Shown here piece after piece: positions 44,716 through 55,930 of a stretch of DNA of 64,000 bases. The stretch comes from Guadua angustifolia. Its lineage: Eukaryota > Streptophyta > Magnoliopsida > Poales > Poaceae. The position numbers were made by a program, and so were the translations under genes. The stretch is taken from contig CM070511.1 in assembly GCA_036346375.1 (NCBI GenBank), forward strand, positions 3,224,001-3,288,000, given 5' to 3'. Every line of letters starts with the position of its first letter. Within the stretch, counting starts at the first letter, position 1. The notes beneath the pieces were generated by a model, which worked only from the letters and a program-made list of their open reading frames with translations, was not told the DNA's origin and searched no databases.

Positions 44716-47700
44716 TGTACCATCCCGAAATTGGCCTAATTTAAATTTTTGGAGTTAATTGCATTTATCTGAATTTTTGGTGAATTTCTGAAATTTATTT
44801 GACTTTAATTTAACTTTAACCTTCGCTTGAATAATTAAACAATATAAACATAATTATGAAAAATAAATAAAAATATTTTATTTAAACTCTAAATGCCCTA
44901 AAATATTTTCTGGAATTTTTTAAGAATTTTTTGGGTATTTTTAGTACCCTAAATAATAACTTTGATTTACTGGATTTATTTTTATTGATAAAACCGGAAA
45001 ATGCCTTAGCTATAGTATTGGGCCGAGCCCAACACTGTGCTCGCGCCAGCCAAACCCTAGCGCCACTCATTCCGGGCCGTGCGATCCTGATCGAACGGTC
45101 GTGGATGAGCCGCGTCGCTCATGGCGCGTGAGTCGTTGGATCTCGGTAAGTGGCCGCTAGGATGTTGCCACGTGGCGCCGTATCGCCGAACCGTTATTCG
45201 CTCAAAGCCGTCGGATTGCAATCGGACGGTGGGGACGAGTCGAGCCGCGTCGGGAGGGAGCACTGCCGCACCGCCGTCGCCTGTTGGCCACCGAGGATTT
45301 TGTCAGGGATTTGCGCGCAACCCGAGGCTTGTCCGAGCGGGTGATATAATCCATTGCATGCAGCACTTCACTCCGCCCATTTCGCATACTCGCTCGTGCT
45401 CTGCCGTTCACCGTAGTGTGCGCCCGAGCTCGCCGTAGTAGCCACTTCCTTCTTCTCGGTTCTTCTTCGTTTTCGTGTCGTCCGCCACTCTCCGCCGTAG
45501 CTAGGACCTTCGCCGAGTTCGTCGTGTCACATCGCGTCGTTGGAGCCACTCCTTCCGACCAGAGACGCTCGGAAACGCCGGCGCCTGCTTCGTCTTCTCC
45601 AAGTCCGGTGACAAGCGCCGCCGCCTCTTCTTCGGAGCTTCGCCACTCGCCTCAGCCGTCGAATCTTCATCCCACGACGAAGGTAAAGCCACGTGTATCC
45701 CTATTGAATAGAGTTGAATCGGTATCGGTAGAAAATGGCCGTTAGATCTTAATCGTGCGGCTCTGGAGTGGCCACGTAGGTGAGATGAATAGGGAATCGC
45801 TCGGGTATCCGCCGCCGTTGGATCTTCATCCAACCGCTCCGTTGAGTCCACGTAGCTACATGGGTAGCGTTTGAATAGGGCCGTTAGATCTCGGATTTGC
45901 GGCTCGGAATGGGCCACGTAGGCTTGGCAGCGGTGTATCACTCGGGTAGCAGCAGCCGTATGATCTTCATCCAGCGGTAGCAGTGCATCCACGTAGCCAT
46001 CGTCGACTCGGTTGATAATGGCCATCGGATTCTGGATCTGTGGTTGAGATCTTGCCATGTAGCGCGCGAAGGCTCTGCCGTTGCCACGTGCCGACCATTG
46101 GATTTAAATCCAACGGCCGGGAAAAATGTGTCCGCGTGGAACAGCAGTTGCGTGCCGCGTGTCGAGTTCTGTGTGGACCGAGCACTGTTCCGGCGGGCCC
46201 ACTTGTTAGTGTAATGACCGCCATGGGTGCTGACGTCAGCATGACGTCACCCGGGGCCCACATGTCAGTGACCGGGAGCGACGTGGCTGTCTCTGGTGCT
46301 GACACGTGTCAAACCGTGGAATTTAACCAGATTTTCAGTAGGAAAATAAATAAAGTAATTTGGTTTTTCTTTTATTTGAATTTCCAGAAACTTGCAAATG
46401 CTATAACTTTTGCGTTTTAACTCGGAATCGGGTGATTCTAGTTCCTAAAAATTTGTAAAAATGTGAACTATTTATTGGTGATTTTTATTTTATTTTTAGG
46501 GATGATCTTGCTGTCTATTTTAGTATATTTATTGTGTGCATGTTTGTTCCGAGTAGACTCTGAGTTGCCGGGAGCTGTCGGAGAAGATTTCGAAAACCCA
46601 TCGCAAGACCCTGATCAGGATCAACTATTTTTTGAAGGCAAGTCATGCTTTGATCATTTTGTACCGAGATTTCAAAATATACTTTGTTTTAAATACCGCA
46701 TGCTATGTTATCTAAAAATACCATGGATTAAATTAGGTTTGGGAGCTAATATGCCAATCTTGTTTATGCCACCTTGATTATGATGTTATTATGCCCTAAA
46801 AACCTTGTCACCCTAGGATGTTAATTTACGTTGGTTGCTATAATAATGCCAACATGGGAGGCTAGACCGTGACTAGTCACTTAGTATGTTGTATGCGCTG
46901 AATGACTTTCAAATTGCAAAAGAATATTGATTAAACGATTATGGAACGCATTTCTGAAATAATGCGATAATGTCATGAAATGGAATTGGGGGTAGCAACC
47001 TGTGTGGTTCTACTCGTACAATGAAGTGGGCATTGGCATGTGTTGCAAAAATGCAAACCGGGGTGGGAAATGATTTGGACCGGGGCAAGTGGCAGGAAGG
47101 CTTCGTGCCGGGTGGGCCTGTGTGGCATCGGGAGGTATGAAAGATTGTAAAGGCTATGTGCCGAGAAATATAAAATGGATGTCTTGCCCGGGACAGTTAA
47201 GGACTTCACCTTGCAAGTCTTTGAACTAAGTTTCTCGTACAACCACTTGTTCGGAATGGGACGGACCTAGTTTAGTAAGGTTCTAATATCTTTCCTTTGA
47301 CACCTCAGGGGACAGTTACACAAAAATGTAACCGTATGGGGGCGTACTGTCTTTGCGGCTTGGTACCCATCCAAGCTATGTTGCACTGTTCTAAACTTTG
47401 GCTCTGTGTGAGGAAGTGTTAGAAAGGCAATCTTGGAGAGGTTCCTTTGGTTAAGTGTTAGTATCCGAAAGACTTTGTTGCAATCAATCACTGTGTGGTG
47501 GCGATCGTATCTGTGGGTAAAGTGTACTGACCTCTGCAGAGTGTGTGTTAAATCTATTGAATAGCGCCGTCATGTATTGGACAATGCTCGGGGATTACAG
47601 TCAAGGGTTAGATTTTCAAAATAAAATATGGAATGGGTGGCTGTGTGCCAAAGACTGATGAATCAAACTTAGGGCTGTGTGCCAAACTCTTGGAAAATAA

Positions 47701-48243
47701 TTGAGGAATAGAATATTATAGTAACAGTTTTACGCTTTTAATCTAATTAAGAGTATCTGTTAAAAGAAATGCTGCTTTATGCAAAATAACCATTTAAGCC
47801 TTTCCTTGAAATAAGCTATGCATGTAGTAATAGAACTGCATTGCACATGACTTGTTGAGTATGTTGTATACTCACCCTTGCTTCAACAAAAACCTCAGAA
47901 GAATAAGCGACACCAGCCTGGGAGGAGGAATTTAACGAAGGTCCGGAGAATTAGGGTTGAGCCTCGTCAGTTGCCTGTGGCTATGAGGGGTTTCATTATC
48001 GTACTTTTGCTTCCGCTACTAAACTTGTGCTACTTTTGTTATTTATTGCCCTGCGTGGCGAATTAATGTAAGGTGACCATAAGGTCGTGTAACTTGTTTA
48101 TATTCATGTTTGAAGTACTTTATTATTAATTCCGTTGTGTATGATTGTGGTACTTCAACCTGTTTATCCTGTGTGTACTAGCGTGATCCTGGACTAGTAC
48201 AGAATACACAGAGGGTCCGGATTTGCAAATTCGGGTCCCGACA
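44716..48243 (+). mobile_element. Solo LTR S (Tekay-type)
   Basis: A single 3,528-bp LTR from TGTACCATCCCGAAATTGG to GGGTCCCGACA, bounded by a perfect TGCAA duplication (44711-44715, 48244-48248). Element A sequence lies on both sides and there is no internal region. The element was therefore reduced by recombination between its two LTRs. It contains TGATATAATCC (a possible TATA at 45341-45348), ATCCAACGG-type motifs and TGACGTCAGCATGACGTCA near 46221-46247. It is the reference copy for the partial LTR at 1-5137. Confidence 0.93.
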
Positions 48244-48480
48244 TGCAATCACTCAAAGATTGCCTAAGTGTCGACCTAACCTGAGTGTTTAGGTTCGCAT
48301 CATGACAAGGCTGGGGGCTAATCACCTAAAGATTGAGTTGAGCAAGCATACCCAAAACGCGAACAGAAAAACATGCCTAGGTGAAACCGAAATATGCCAA
48401 CTTCATTACAATTGCTAATATTGTTCTAGCATACACAAAACAGGAACAAAAAAGAAAACAAAAGGAAGCTGCTTGGGCCA
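48244..48480 (+). other. Element A noncoding segment after the solo LTR
   Basis: After the TGCAA duplication, AT-balanced sequence resembles the region upstream of the downstream gene end in Tat elements (GACAAGGCTGGGGGCTAATC). It would form the 3' untranslated part of the antisense gene. Nothing else is seen. Confidence 0.5.
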
Positions 48481-50680
48481 TCAGTCGCCGTTGACGACTT
48501 GGATGCCCCCGTCATCCTCTTCGGCCTCTGGCTCTGCTGCTTTGCGCGCCCAGTCCGGGGCTTGCGCCATCATCTTGACGACGCGCTCATGACCTCCTGC
48601 TGCGCAGTTACTGCGCTGGGCCTCGTCTCCCTCAATGCCGTCCGTGACAGTCATTGGGTTGAATGCGGCGTTGCGGCTGGCATAGCACGCGAGCACGAAG
48701 GTCGCAGTGGCCCTGGCGACTTGCTGCCCTTCCTAGATGGAGCGGTTGGCCATGGCGGCTGGCAGGTCGGAGAGCACCTCAGCAACTCGGGTGGTGCAGT
48801 GGGTGTACTGCATCTCCGTGGGCTCGAGTGGCTCGCGAAGGTCCACCCCCAGCGGCACCAAAACCCTCGCTATGCACCGGTATGATGATCGAAGCATGGT
48901 CGCGATGTTGTGTAGCGCCCGCTGCTGCTCCTCTGCTGCCTCCCTATGTGCTGCCTCGGCGTCCTGATCCCCGGGTGAGTAAAGTCGCCCCGGTGGCCCT
49001 CTCTTGGGCCAGCTGCGCCTCTGTCCTCTCCAGCTCCCCGTGCAATGCCGCCACTTGTTGTGTCACGTGGGCTTCGCGCTGGGTGGCTGCCGTGATGAGA
49101 GAGCTCGCGGCTGTAAGCGCTTCGCCGAACTCGACGAGTAGCGCATGCAGGCCGGTGGCGCGGATGGTGCGGGCCATTGGGGCGGGGGCAGCAGAAGCGC
49201 TGGTCCCGGCGACGACCAGCCCGACGGCTTTGGAGCCACCAGGCTGCCCTTGAGCAGAAGCGCCCGCCGCGTCCGCTGGCATTATGGATGTCTGTGCGGG
49301 TGGGGTGCTTTGGCGATCCGCCCTTGAGGGCGACTTAAAGCTGAAGGAAGTGACCGCCACCGCAAGCCCGCTTGGGCGGGCACCAGCAGCAATTGGACTT
49401 GGCGTCGCTAGAGTCGGTGCCGGTGGAGTCGGTGCCTGTGGAGACGGGGCCGCAGGAGTTGGAGTCGACGTCGGTGCAGCCGGCGCCGGAGGAGGGGTGG
49501 CAAGCGTTGTCACCCCGGATGAAGATGTCGCCGCTTCAGGCGCGCTTGACGAAGTGGCGAAAGCGGCGGCAACATAAATTGGGCTCCCGGTGCAGACCCT
49601 CTTACGGTCCGCGCCCGGAGCGTCCGGAGCGATTGGACGTTTGCTTGTGCTCCGGTCGTCGGCCCGGGGCTGGTCCCTGATCACCAGGGGGCCACGGGCC
49701 AGCACTACGGCGGGACCAGTGGAGTCTATCATCGGAAAGGACTGGATGATCCGAAGGTGCTCTGCGAACTCCAGATCGCAGAGCGGTCGGGCCTCGGCCG
49801 AAAATTCCAAGCCACTCGGCACTGGCGGGATCAGCACAAATAGCCACCTGGAGAGGCCAGGACCATCCAGGTTTCCCTCACCTGGCACCAGAAGAAGATA
49901 GGAATATTAGTTGATGGTGACCGTGAAGAAGAATATGCATTCAAAAGAAGAGCAACAGGACTTACTGCATGGATACGTGCGCGTCATGTCATCGTCCCAT
50001 GTATACTACCATGCAGGGCGAGCACGACGATGCAAGGGGCTGATCCTCCAAGCCACAAAGTCTCGGACTACCAGCGCCCCAATCAGGCCAGCGCCCTGCA
50101 ACCGATCGATGCAGGCCGCCATCGCCAGGAGCTCCGCCGTCTCTTGAACAGGCGAGCTCCAGCTCTCGTGGACTTCAGCCCACGCACAAGGCACCCCAAG
50201 GAGGTCGACCCCACTGTCGTCGTCGACGTAGAGCCAGTCGCTCCGCCAATTCTTCCAGTTGGAGCGTGGCTGGAAGGGAATGTAGCGGGGGGCCGACCCA
50301 TGATAGCGTAAGTGGCAGCTTCCTGCGACCCCACTGTCAAGAGAGCTGCGACAGATGAAGAAGTAGCGAAAGAGGGGGAGATTGGGCATTACCCCCATGA
50401 ACATCTCGTAGATGTAAGCGAAGGTGGAGAGAAGGATGATGGAGTTCGGAGAAAGATGAAGATGGTGAATCTTATAGAAGTGAAGGACGATGAGGAAGAA
50501 TTCAGAGAATGGCAGCACCAAACCCGCCATAAGTCCCCAGGTGAAGACGATGATCTCCCTTGGTTCACAGCCTAGCACCACAGTCCGCTGGCGAGGGTGG
50601 AGGGAGCCCTCGGGTGACATCTTGGTGACAAGATCCACCCTACTCTGGCCAGTGGTGGAAGACAGAAGAGGCTGCGCCAT
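48481..50680 (-). pseudogene. Element A: antisense two-exon gene, 'putative gypsy type transposon' domain protein
   Basis: Runs opposite to gag-pol between pol and the 3' LTR. Start ATG 50680 (MAQPLLSSTTGQSR). Exon 1 (50680-49966) carries EIIVFTWGLMAGLVLPFSEF, FLIVLHFYKIHHLHLSPNSI and FAYIYEMFMGVMPNLPLFRY, the hallmark of the cereal domain Pfam calls Transposase_28. A good donor (CA|GTAAGT) and acceptor (GCCAG|GT) remove about 84 bp and keep the frame. Exon 2 (49881 down) continues LDGPGLSRWLFVLIPP, then a long alanine/proline/serine-rich linker, a coiled coil (QVAALHGELERTEAQLAQER) and an acidic end (EPEAEEDDGG). Damage: TAG after RARPAW near 50008, a frameshift near 48965 and a stop near 48737. 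Function is unknown; other Tat elements also carry antisense ORFs here. Confidence 0.8.
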
Positions 50681-50778
50681 CGAAGCGGAGGCAGAGTTCT
50701 TTGAGCAAAGGAAGCTGAAAAGGGCGAAAAGCAAAGTGCGTGAAGATCGAAAGGCGTGAACTTCTAGCTGGGGGCGTG

Positions 50779-50788
50779 TATATATATA
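50779..50788 (-). promoter_or_regulatory. Probable TATA box of the antisense gene
   Basis: TATATATATA about 100 bp upstream of the antisense ATG (minus strand GGGGTCTATATATATACACG). Placement suits a core promoter for the antisense transcript. Confidence 0.6.
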
Positions 50789-51607
50789 GACCCCCCACGA
50801 AGACGGTTCGCGGACAGGCAAAAGACACGGCGTTTCGGGTCCCAAAAAAAATCGGCGGAAGTGGGGAGGACCGAAGCGGTTGCGTGCGCAGAGGTGGTGG
50901 CGAAATTTCACGAAATCGAAAGGAGCACGGGATAGCTCGCATCAAGGGGTGTAAGGACCCGAATTCACCAATTCGAATCCAGTGTGTTTTACCGCACTAT
51001 TCCCAGGATCAACGCTAGTGCACACAGCTTAACATCAGTAAGTATCATATCATACACAACGATAAAAATAATAAGACTTCATTTATTTAATATAACTAGT
51101 GTATGATCTTATGACCACTTACATTATTCAGCCTCACAAGGCAATAGTGAGATCAATGAGACAAATGCAGCGGAAAAGTAGTAGAAAACGTAGATGTCCC
51201 ATCAGCACACCACAGGCGACCGACAAGGATTGGCCTAGTGACTCGTGTCCACCTGAATGTCCTCCTTCAATACCGGCGATGATTCCTCCACTGTTGTTGG
51301 TTGTTTAAGCAAGGGTGAGTACACCAACACGTACTCAATAAGTTGTGCACAGAATGCAATTCTATTATACTATATGCAGGCTCATTCCAAAGGAAGGCTT
51401 ATGGTTCATTTGCAATAAGCAGCATTTGTGAACACATACATTATATAAGTGTGAAAAGACAGTAAAGACAAATAATAACAGTAAGTAGATTCCATTGTTC
51501 TCAAATCAACCGAAGTTTCATCCTAATCAAGTTCCATTATCCACATGGCATCCTGCCATCCCAAACAGTTGTCCATTTTAATTAACTACCACTACAACAC
51601 GTCGGGC

Positions 51608-51935
51608 TTCCAATGGCGCCTATAAATGCCTTTAAAACCTTATAAATGCCTTAAAAAAGATTTTAGATGGCGTTAAATGGCGTCAGGAAAAGTAATTGGC
51701 GGCGTTTATAAGTGTCGTGGAAGACTCTAACCCAGCGTTTATAAGTGTCGGGGTTCTCTCTATTTATGGCGTTTACAAGCATCGGGGTTTTATCTAGCAT
51801 GATGCTTATAAGCGCCGGGGATCCCTTTATAAGTGCCGGGGTTCTCTCTATTTATGGCGTTTACAAGCATCGGGGTTTTATCTAGCATGACGCTTATAAG
51901 CGCCGGGGATCCCTCTATTCGTGGCATTTAAAATC
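51608..51935. repeat. Left subterminal repeats of element H
   Basis: Repeats of GGCGYYTATAA, TTATAAGCGCCGGGGATCCC and TTTATGGCGTTTACAAGC. A unit of about 75 bp containing GCATCGGGGTTTTATCTAGC is duplicated almost exactly (from about 51765 and 51852). Confidence 0.8.
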
Positions 51936-51948
51936 ACAGGTGCACAAT

Positions 51949-52037
51949 GACTTCCCAGGAGGTCTACTCTCGTCCAAGCACGCTTAACTTCAGAGTTTTT
52001 ATAAGATCTAGTACTTTAGTGGTGGTATGATCACATC
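51949..52037 (-). pseudogene. 5S rRNA-like sequence inside element H
   Basis: The minus strand reads GATGTGATCATACCACCACT ... AAGTTAAGCGTGCTTGG ... CGAGAGTAG, then ACCTCCTGGGAAGTC. Compared with the plant 5S rRNA gene as I remember it, this covers about positions 2-75 and 90-104 with roughly 11 substitutions, many C/T or G/A. The 14 nt between (TACTAGGATGGGTG) are absent, which breaks the C box of the internal RNA polymerase III promoter. The A-box stretch is unchanged. There is no terminal T run next to the 3' end, so it is a captured or derived pseudogene and not a working 5S gene. Confidence 0.85.
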
Positions 52038-52504
52038 TGATATATAATGCGTCCCTCCTCCCCTTAACCCCCATTAAACACCCGAACACCGATTTTCATT
52101 TATTTCAAATTAGCAAACTATTGAGGTAATTAGCAAAATCATCATACGATAAGATCTCCAATTATATTCTTTTGGGCACCAATTCTAGTTTGCAAATACG
52201 AAATCCGAGCATATTTCTTAAAATAGACATAACTTTTGACTCGTACCTCCAATCGAGGCGTTCTTTGGCTCATTGGAAAGATAACGAAAAGTAGCATCTG
52301 AAATTGATAAGTGTCACAAAATCAGATGGTCGAAAAAATTTGAATTTTCAAACAAATTATCAACGAAAATTGAATTTTCGGACAAAATTTGAAATTTTAG
52401 ACAAAATATCATCGAAAATGAAATATTTGGACATAAATTATTGCAAATGGAATATTAGTTTTAATTATTTCAAATATAATATTATTTAATTTCAATTATT
52501 TCAA

Positions 52505-52925
52505 ATTCCCCGGTGTGGTATTCACGTTTATAAATGCCGTGGTAGAGTCTACCACGGCGCTTATAAACGCCGGGGAATTCCACTCTATACCGGCGTTTAT
52601 AAGCGCCGTGGAAGACTCTAACCCGACGTTTATAAACGCCGGTATAGAGTGGAATTCCCCGGCGTTTATAAGCGCAGTGGAATTCCCGTAACCCGGCGTT
52701 TATAAATGCCGGTATAGAGTGGAATTCCCCGGCGTTTATAAGCGCCGTGGAAGACTCTAACTCGGCGTTTATAAACGCTGGTATAGAGTGGAATTCCCTG
52801 GCATTTATAAGCGCCATGATTGGCTCTAACCTGGCGTTTATAAACGCCGGGGAATTAAATGCCTCGAATGATAAAAAACGCCGGCTTTAGCCTTATTAGG
52901 GGCGTTTAGATTAAACGCCGGGTAA
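52505..52925. repeat. Right subterminal palindromic repeats of element H
   Basis: Units of about 60-65 bp alternate GGCGTTTATAAACGCC (a perfect palindrome) with GGCGTTTATAAGCGCC. The spacers are GGTATAGAGTGGAATTCC and GTGGAAGACTCTAAC. Six or more units lie in a row. The 111-codon minus-strand ORF here is only the repeat. Confidence 0.88.
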
Positions 52926-54469
52926 AATAAACGCCGCGAAATCCATGTTATCTTGTAGTGTACCCCTTGATTGTAATTCTCGAGCATTGCTCAATACCGT
53001 GAGCACGGCTATCCGAATAGTTTGTACACTCTGCAGAGGTTATGCACTTTACCCACATGATACAACCATGCACCACACAGGCGAATGATTATAACAAAGC
53101 CTTTACAATGCATCTTGTTAACCCAGTGCTACCCACTGAGGTTTCAACACTGGAGGGACTGGTTACCACACCCAGGGCCCCCCTCTTGCGCCATGCGAGT
53201 TTCCTCCGTACATCCGGACTCACACCACCACGATAGCACTCAAGCTAAGCATTTGCAAATTAGTCAGCTAGGCTGCCCCATAACAGACATGTGGTTGCAT
53301 GATTGACTCAGGTCAAAGGCTCGCAAGGTTAAGTCCTTAGAATTGATTAAAGCAAGACATGCACATACCCTCAGCTCAACTGAGCCCACCCTGGCACACT
53401 TGCCCCTTCCACTTGCTTTAATCTAAAGTGATTACCAACCCAGTTGATTACCAAGCGTCACATGCTTTACACAATTCAACCTCGTTGTGTGACCTCCCCG
53501 CCACGACAACTCAATCTCTTTGTGTGACCACACATGACACACAAGTTAACATCATTGTTCCATATTCCATTAGTCAAGATTAATAATCAATATTTCATGA
53601 ACATGTGATGACGTAGCATGGCTTAGCATTCTACCCGATCTAACCATCCATGTTGATTTCATTATTAAACAACTATTGTGAACCAACCTAAGGTAACAAG
53701 TGGATATGGCATACAAATAACAAGGTAGGGTATAATTCAATGGGTATGTTAGCTAATTCCAAATTAAGTTGAAAGCATTTGTACACATGAAATAATATGC
53801 AATAAAGTAAATCAAAATAGAAATTTTGCAAACATGGGTGCAACATGATCAAAGCACCACTTGTAGGATCGAGGATGCGCCTAGAGGGGGGTGAATAGGC
53901 GTTTTACAAAATTCGATCGCTCACTAAACAATTCGCTCTAATACACCCCTAAGTCAAAACCTAATCAAAGATATATGCGGAAGCGATAAATAGGTTTTGA
54001 CAATTAATGCCTAAATCAACTAGGATCACTAAGTGCACTAACTAAATTATGTCTCTATACTAGAATTGCTAAATTGAACAATCAATTAATGCTAAGCAAT
54101 TCTAGTACATCCAAGCAATTGACAAATATACAATAATGTAAATACTTGAATATAAAAGAGACAAGGGACAAGCGATATTTTTCCGTGGTGTTCGGAGACT
54201 TGCCGGTCTCCCCTAGTACACATTGAGGCAAGCCCAAACACTTGGACCGGCTCCCGCTCGAGCACCCGCCTCTTTCCACTAGTCGTGGTTTTTCACGCTT
54301 TCGCGTAGGCTCAACCCGAACCTTCACAAACTTCGCCGGGCTTCTCACACCTTGAGAGCTCCCGCGCACGATGCCTACGCCGTCTAGGAGTCGGCAACCT
54401 CCAAGAGTAACAAGCTGCTCCTTCGGTTGAACTTCACCGAGCACAACGAATGCGCTCCCGGTGATCACC

Positions 54470-55930
54470 AAGTGCAACACATGCACAAGAACCTCCCTCA
54501 AGTGCAACACATGCACAAGAGGTCACTCAATCCACTCCTAATTGCAATACATGCAATTAGAGCTCACTCTTTAGCTCAAGAGGCAAAGGGAGAAGAGCAA
54601 CACTTGCCAATAACTCCCACACACAGCCAACCCTCTGCCCAAGCCCCCCAAGGGCTCTATTTATAACCCCCACAAGAAAACTAGCTGTTGGGGGCTCAAA
54701 ACGGGCAGAAATCAGCAAATGCGGTACTACCGCCCTCTAAGGGCCGGTAGTACCGGCCGTAGCCCCAACGGTCGGCTAACGGACATATTCCCGGTACTAC
54801 CGCCCTCTGAGGGCCGGTAGTACCGACTTTGCGGTACTACCGCTCCCACCGAGCGGTAGTGCCGGCCTCACCGAGCCAGCAAAACACGCGCACTGGAAAA
54901 TACCTACCGGAGGCTTAACCCCGGTAGTACCGCATTTGCGGTACTACCGCAAGCAAGGCCCGGTAGTACCGGCCGCAGGAGAAAACCATAGATTCAACTC
55001 CAAATCCATTTCTCCAAAAACCAAACTTATTCTTTGAGCCACAAAGATGATCAACACATGATCATACACACGTGCAAAACACATTTGCACCAACTTAGCT
55101 CATGCTCAAAGAATTCAAACCAAATTGCAAAAACATATTTTGCAATCAACTCAAAATCTATTTGCAAAACGTATTAAGCAAATCAAACTCGAGTTTATGA
55201 GATTAATCCCCCTAGCCATGTGAAGGTCAACACGAGACCCAGTCAACTTGTCAACACCCGTTGCAAGCCCTACTCACATGCTCTCGGGATTCCGGACTCA
55301 TAAACCTCAGTTTTATTCGCACAACGAACTTCCAAATAACGCAATAAACCAATTTCATGCTTGAGCACTACTCTTTGCTACATATGCAAAAGTCTAGCTC
55401 CAAGCAACACCAAATCAAGGTGCATGAACTCTCTAATTGCAACACATGCAATTCTCTAGTTCCATGCAACCACAAATCAAACTTACACACTAAAACCAAA
55501 ACCAACCGTATGAGCTCTCTTCTTGCAACACATGCAAGCCTCTAGCTCCATACAAATACTTAAACACCAAATCAAGCATATGTGCTTTCTACTCACAACA
55601 CATGCGAACCTCTAGCACATACACAACCACAAACACCGAATCATGCTTGAGCTCTCTCCTTTTGCAACACATGCAAAACTTAGCTCCAAGCAACCACAAG
55701 TTTTAGAAAGATTGTTTTGTAAACGAAAACAAAACATGAAGCTTCAACCTTTGCAACATATGCAAAAATGAACTTCACACAAAAGCCAACGCAATAGCTT
55801 ATCCTATTTGCAACACATGCAAATCAAAGCATTATATATGCTCTTCCTCTTTGCAACACATGCAAATCAGAGCATAAACCAACAACAACCAAACATAAAC
55901 TTAACCCATTCGCATCACATGCCAAATGGT
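54470..55930. repeat. Degenerate TTGCAACACATGCAA repeats
   Basis: The core GCAACACATGCAA or close variants recurs more than ten times between 54475 and 55920. It is often followed by TCTAGCTCCA...CAACCACAAATC. Spacing is irregular (about 60 bp). The repeats are part of the Copia LTR. Confidence 0.7.
54722..54975. repeat. GGTAGTACCG inverted-repeat cluster
   Basis: About a dozen occurrences of CGGTACTACCGC or its complement CCGGTAGTACCG, often arranged as stem-loops around CCTCTRAGGG. They lie just upstream of the Copia TATA box (on the minus strand), within U3. Confidence 0.75.

Larger units (their letters stand above)
51590..52960. mobile_element. Mini-CACTA element H
   Basis: 1,371 bp with ends CACTACAA and TTGTAGTG and a 3-bp duplication TAC (51587-51589, 52961-52963). 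Removing it restores the LTR sequence CTACCCCTTGA seen in element C near 30942-30952. It encodes no protein. Both ends are packed with GGCGTTTATAA-type repeats, the middle is AT-rich, and a 5S rRNA-like segment lies near the left array. Confidence 0.9.

Noticed and set aside
52482..52817. 111-codon minus-strand ORF with repeated INAREF/YKRR
   Set aside because: Palindromic subterminal repeats of element H.
55357..55545. Apparent CRISPR-like spacing of CAACACATGCAA
   Set aside because: Spacing and unit sequence are irregular and the context is a plant Copia LTR.
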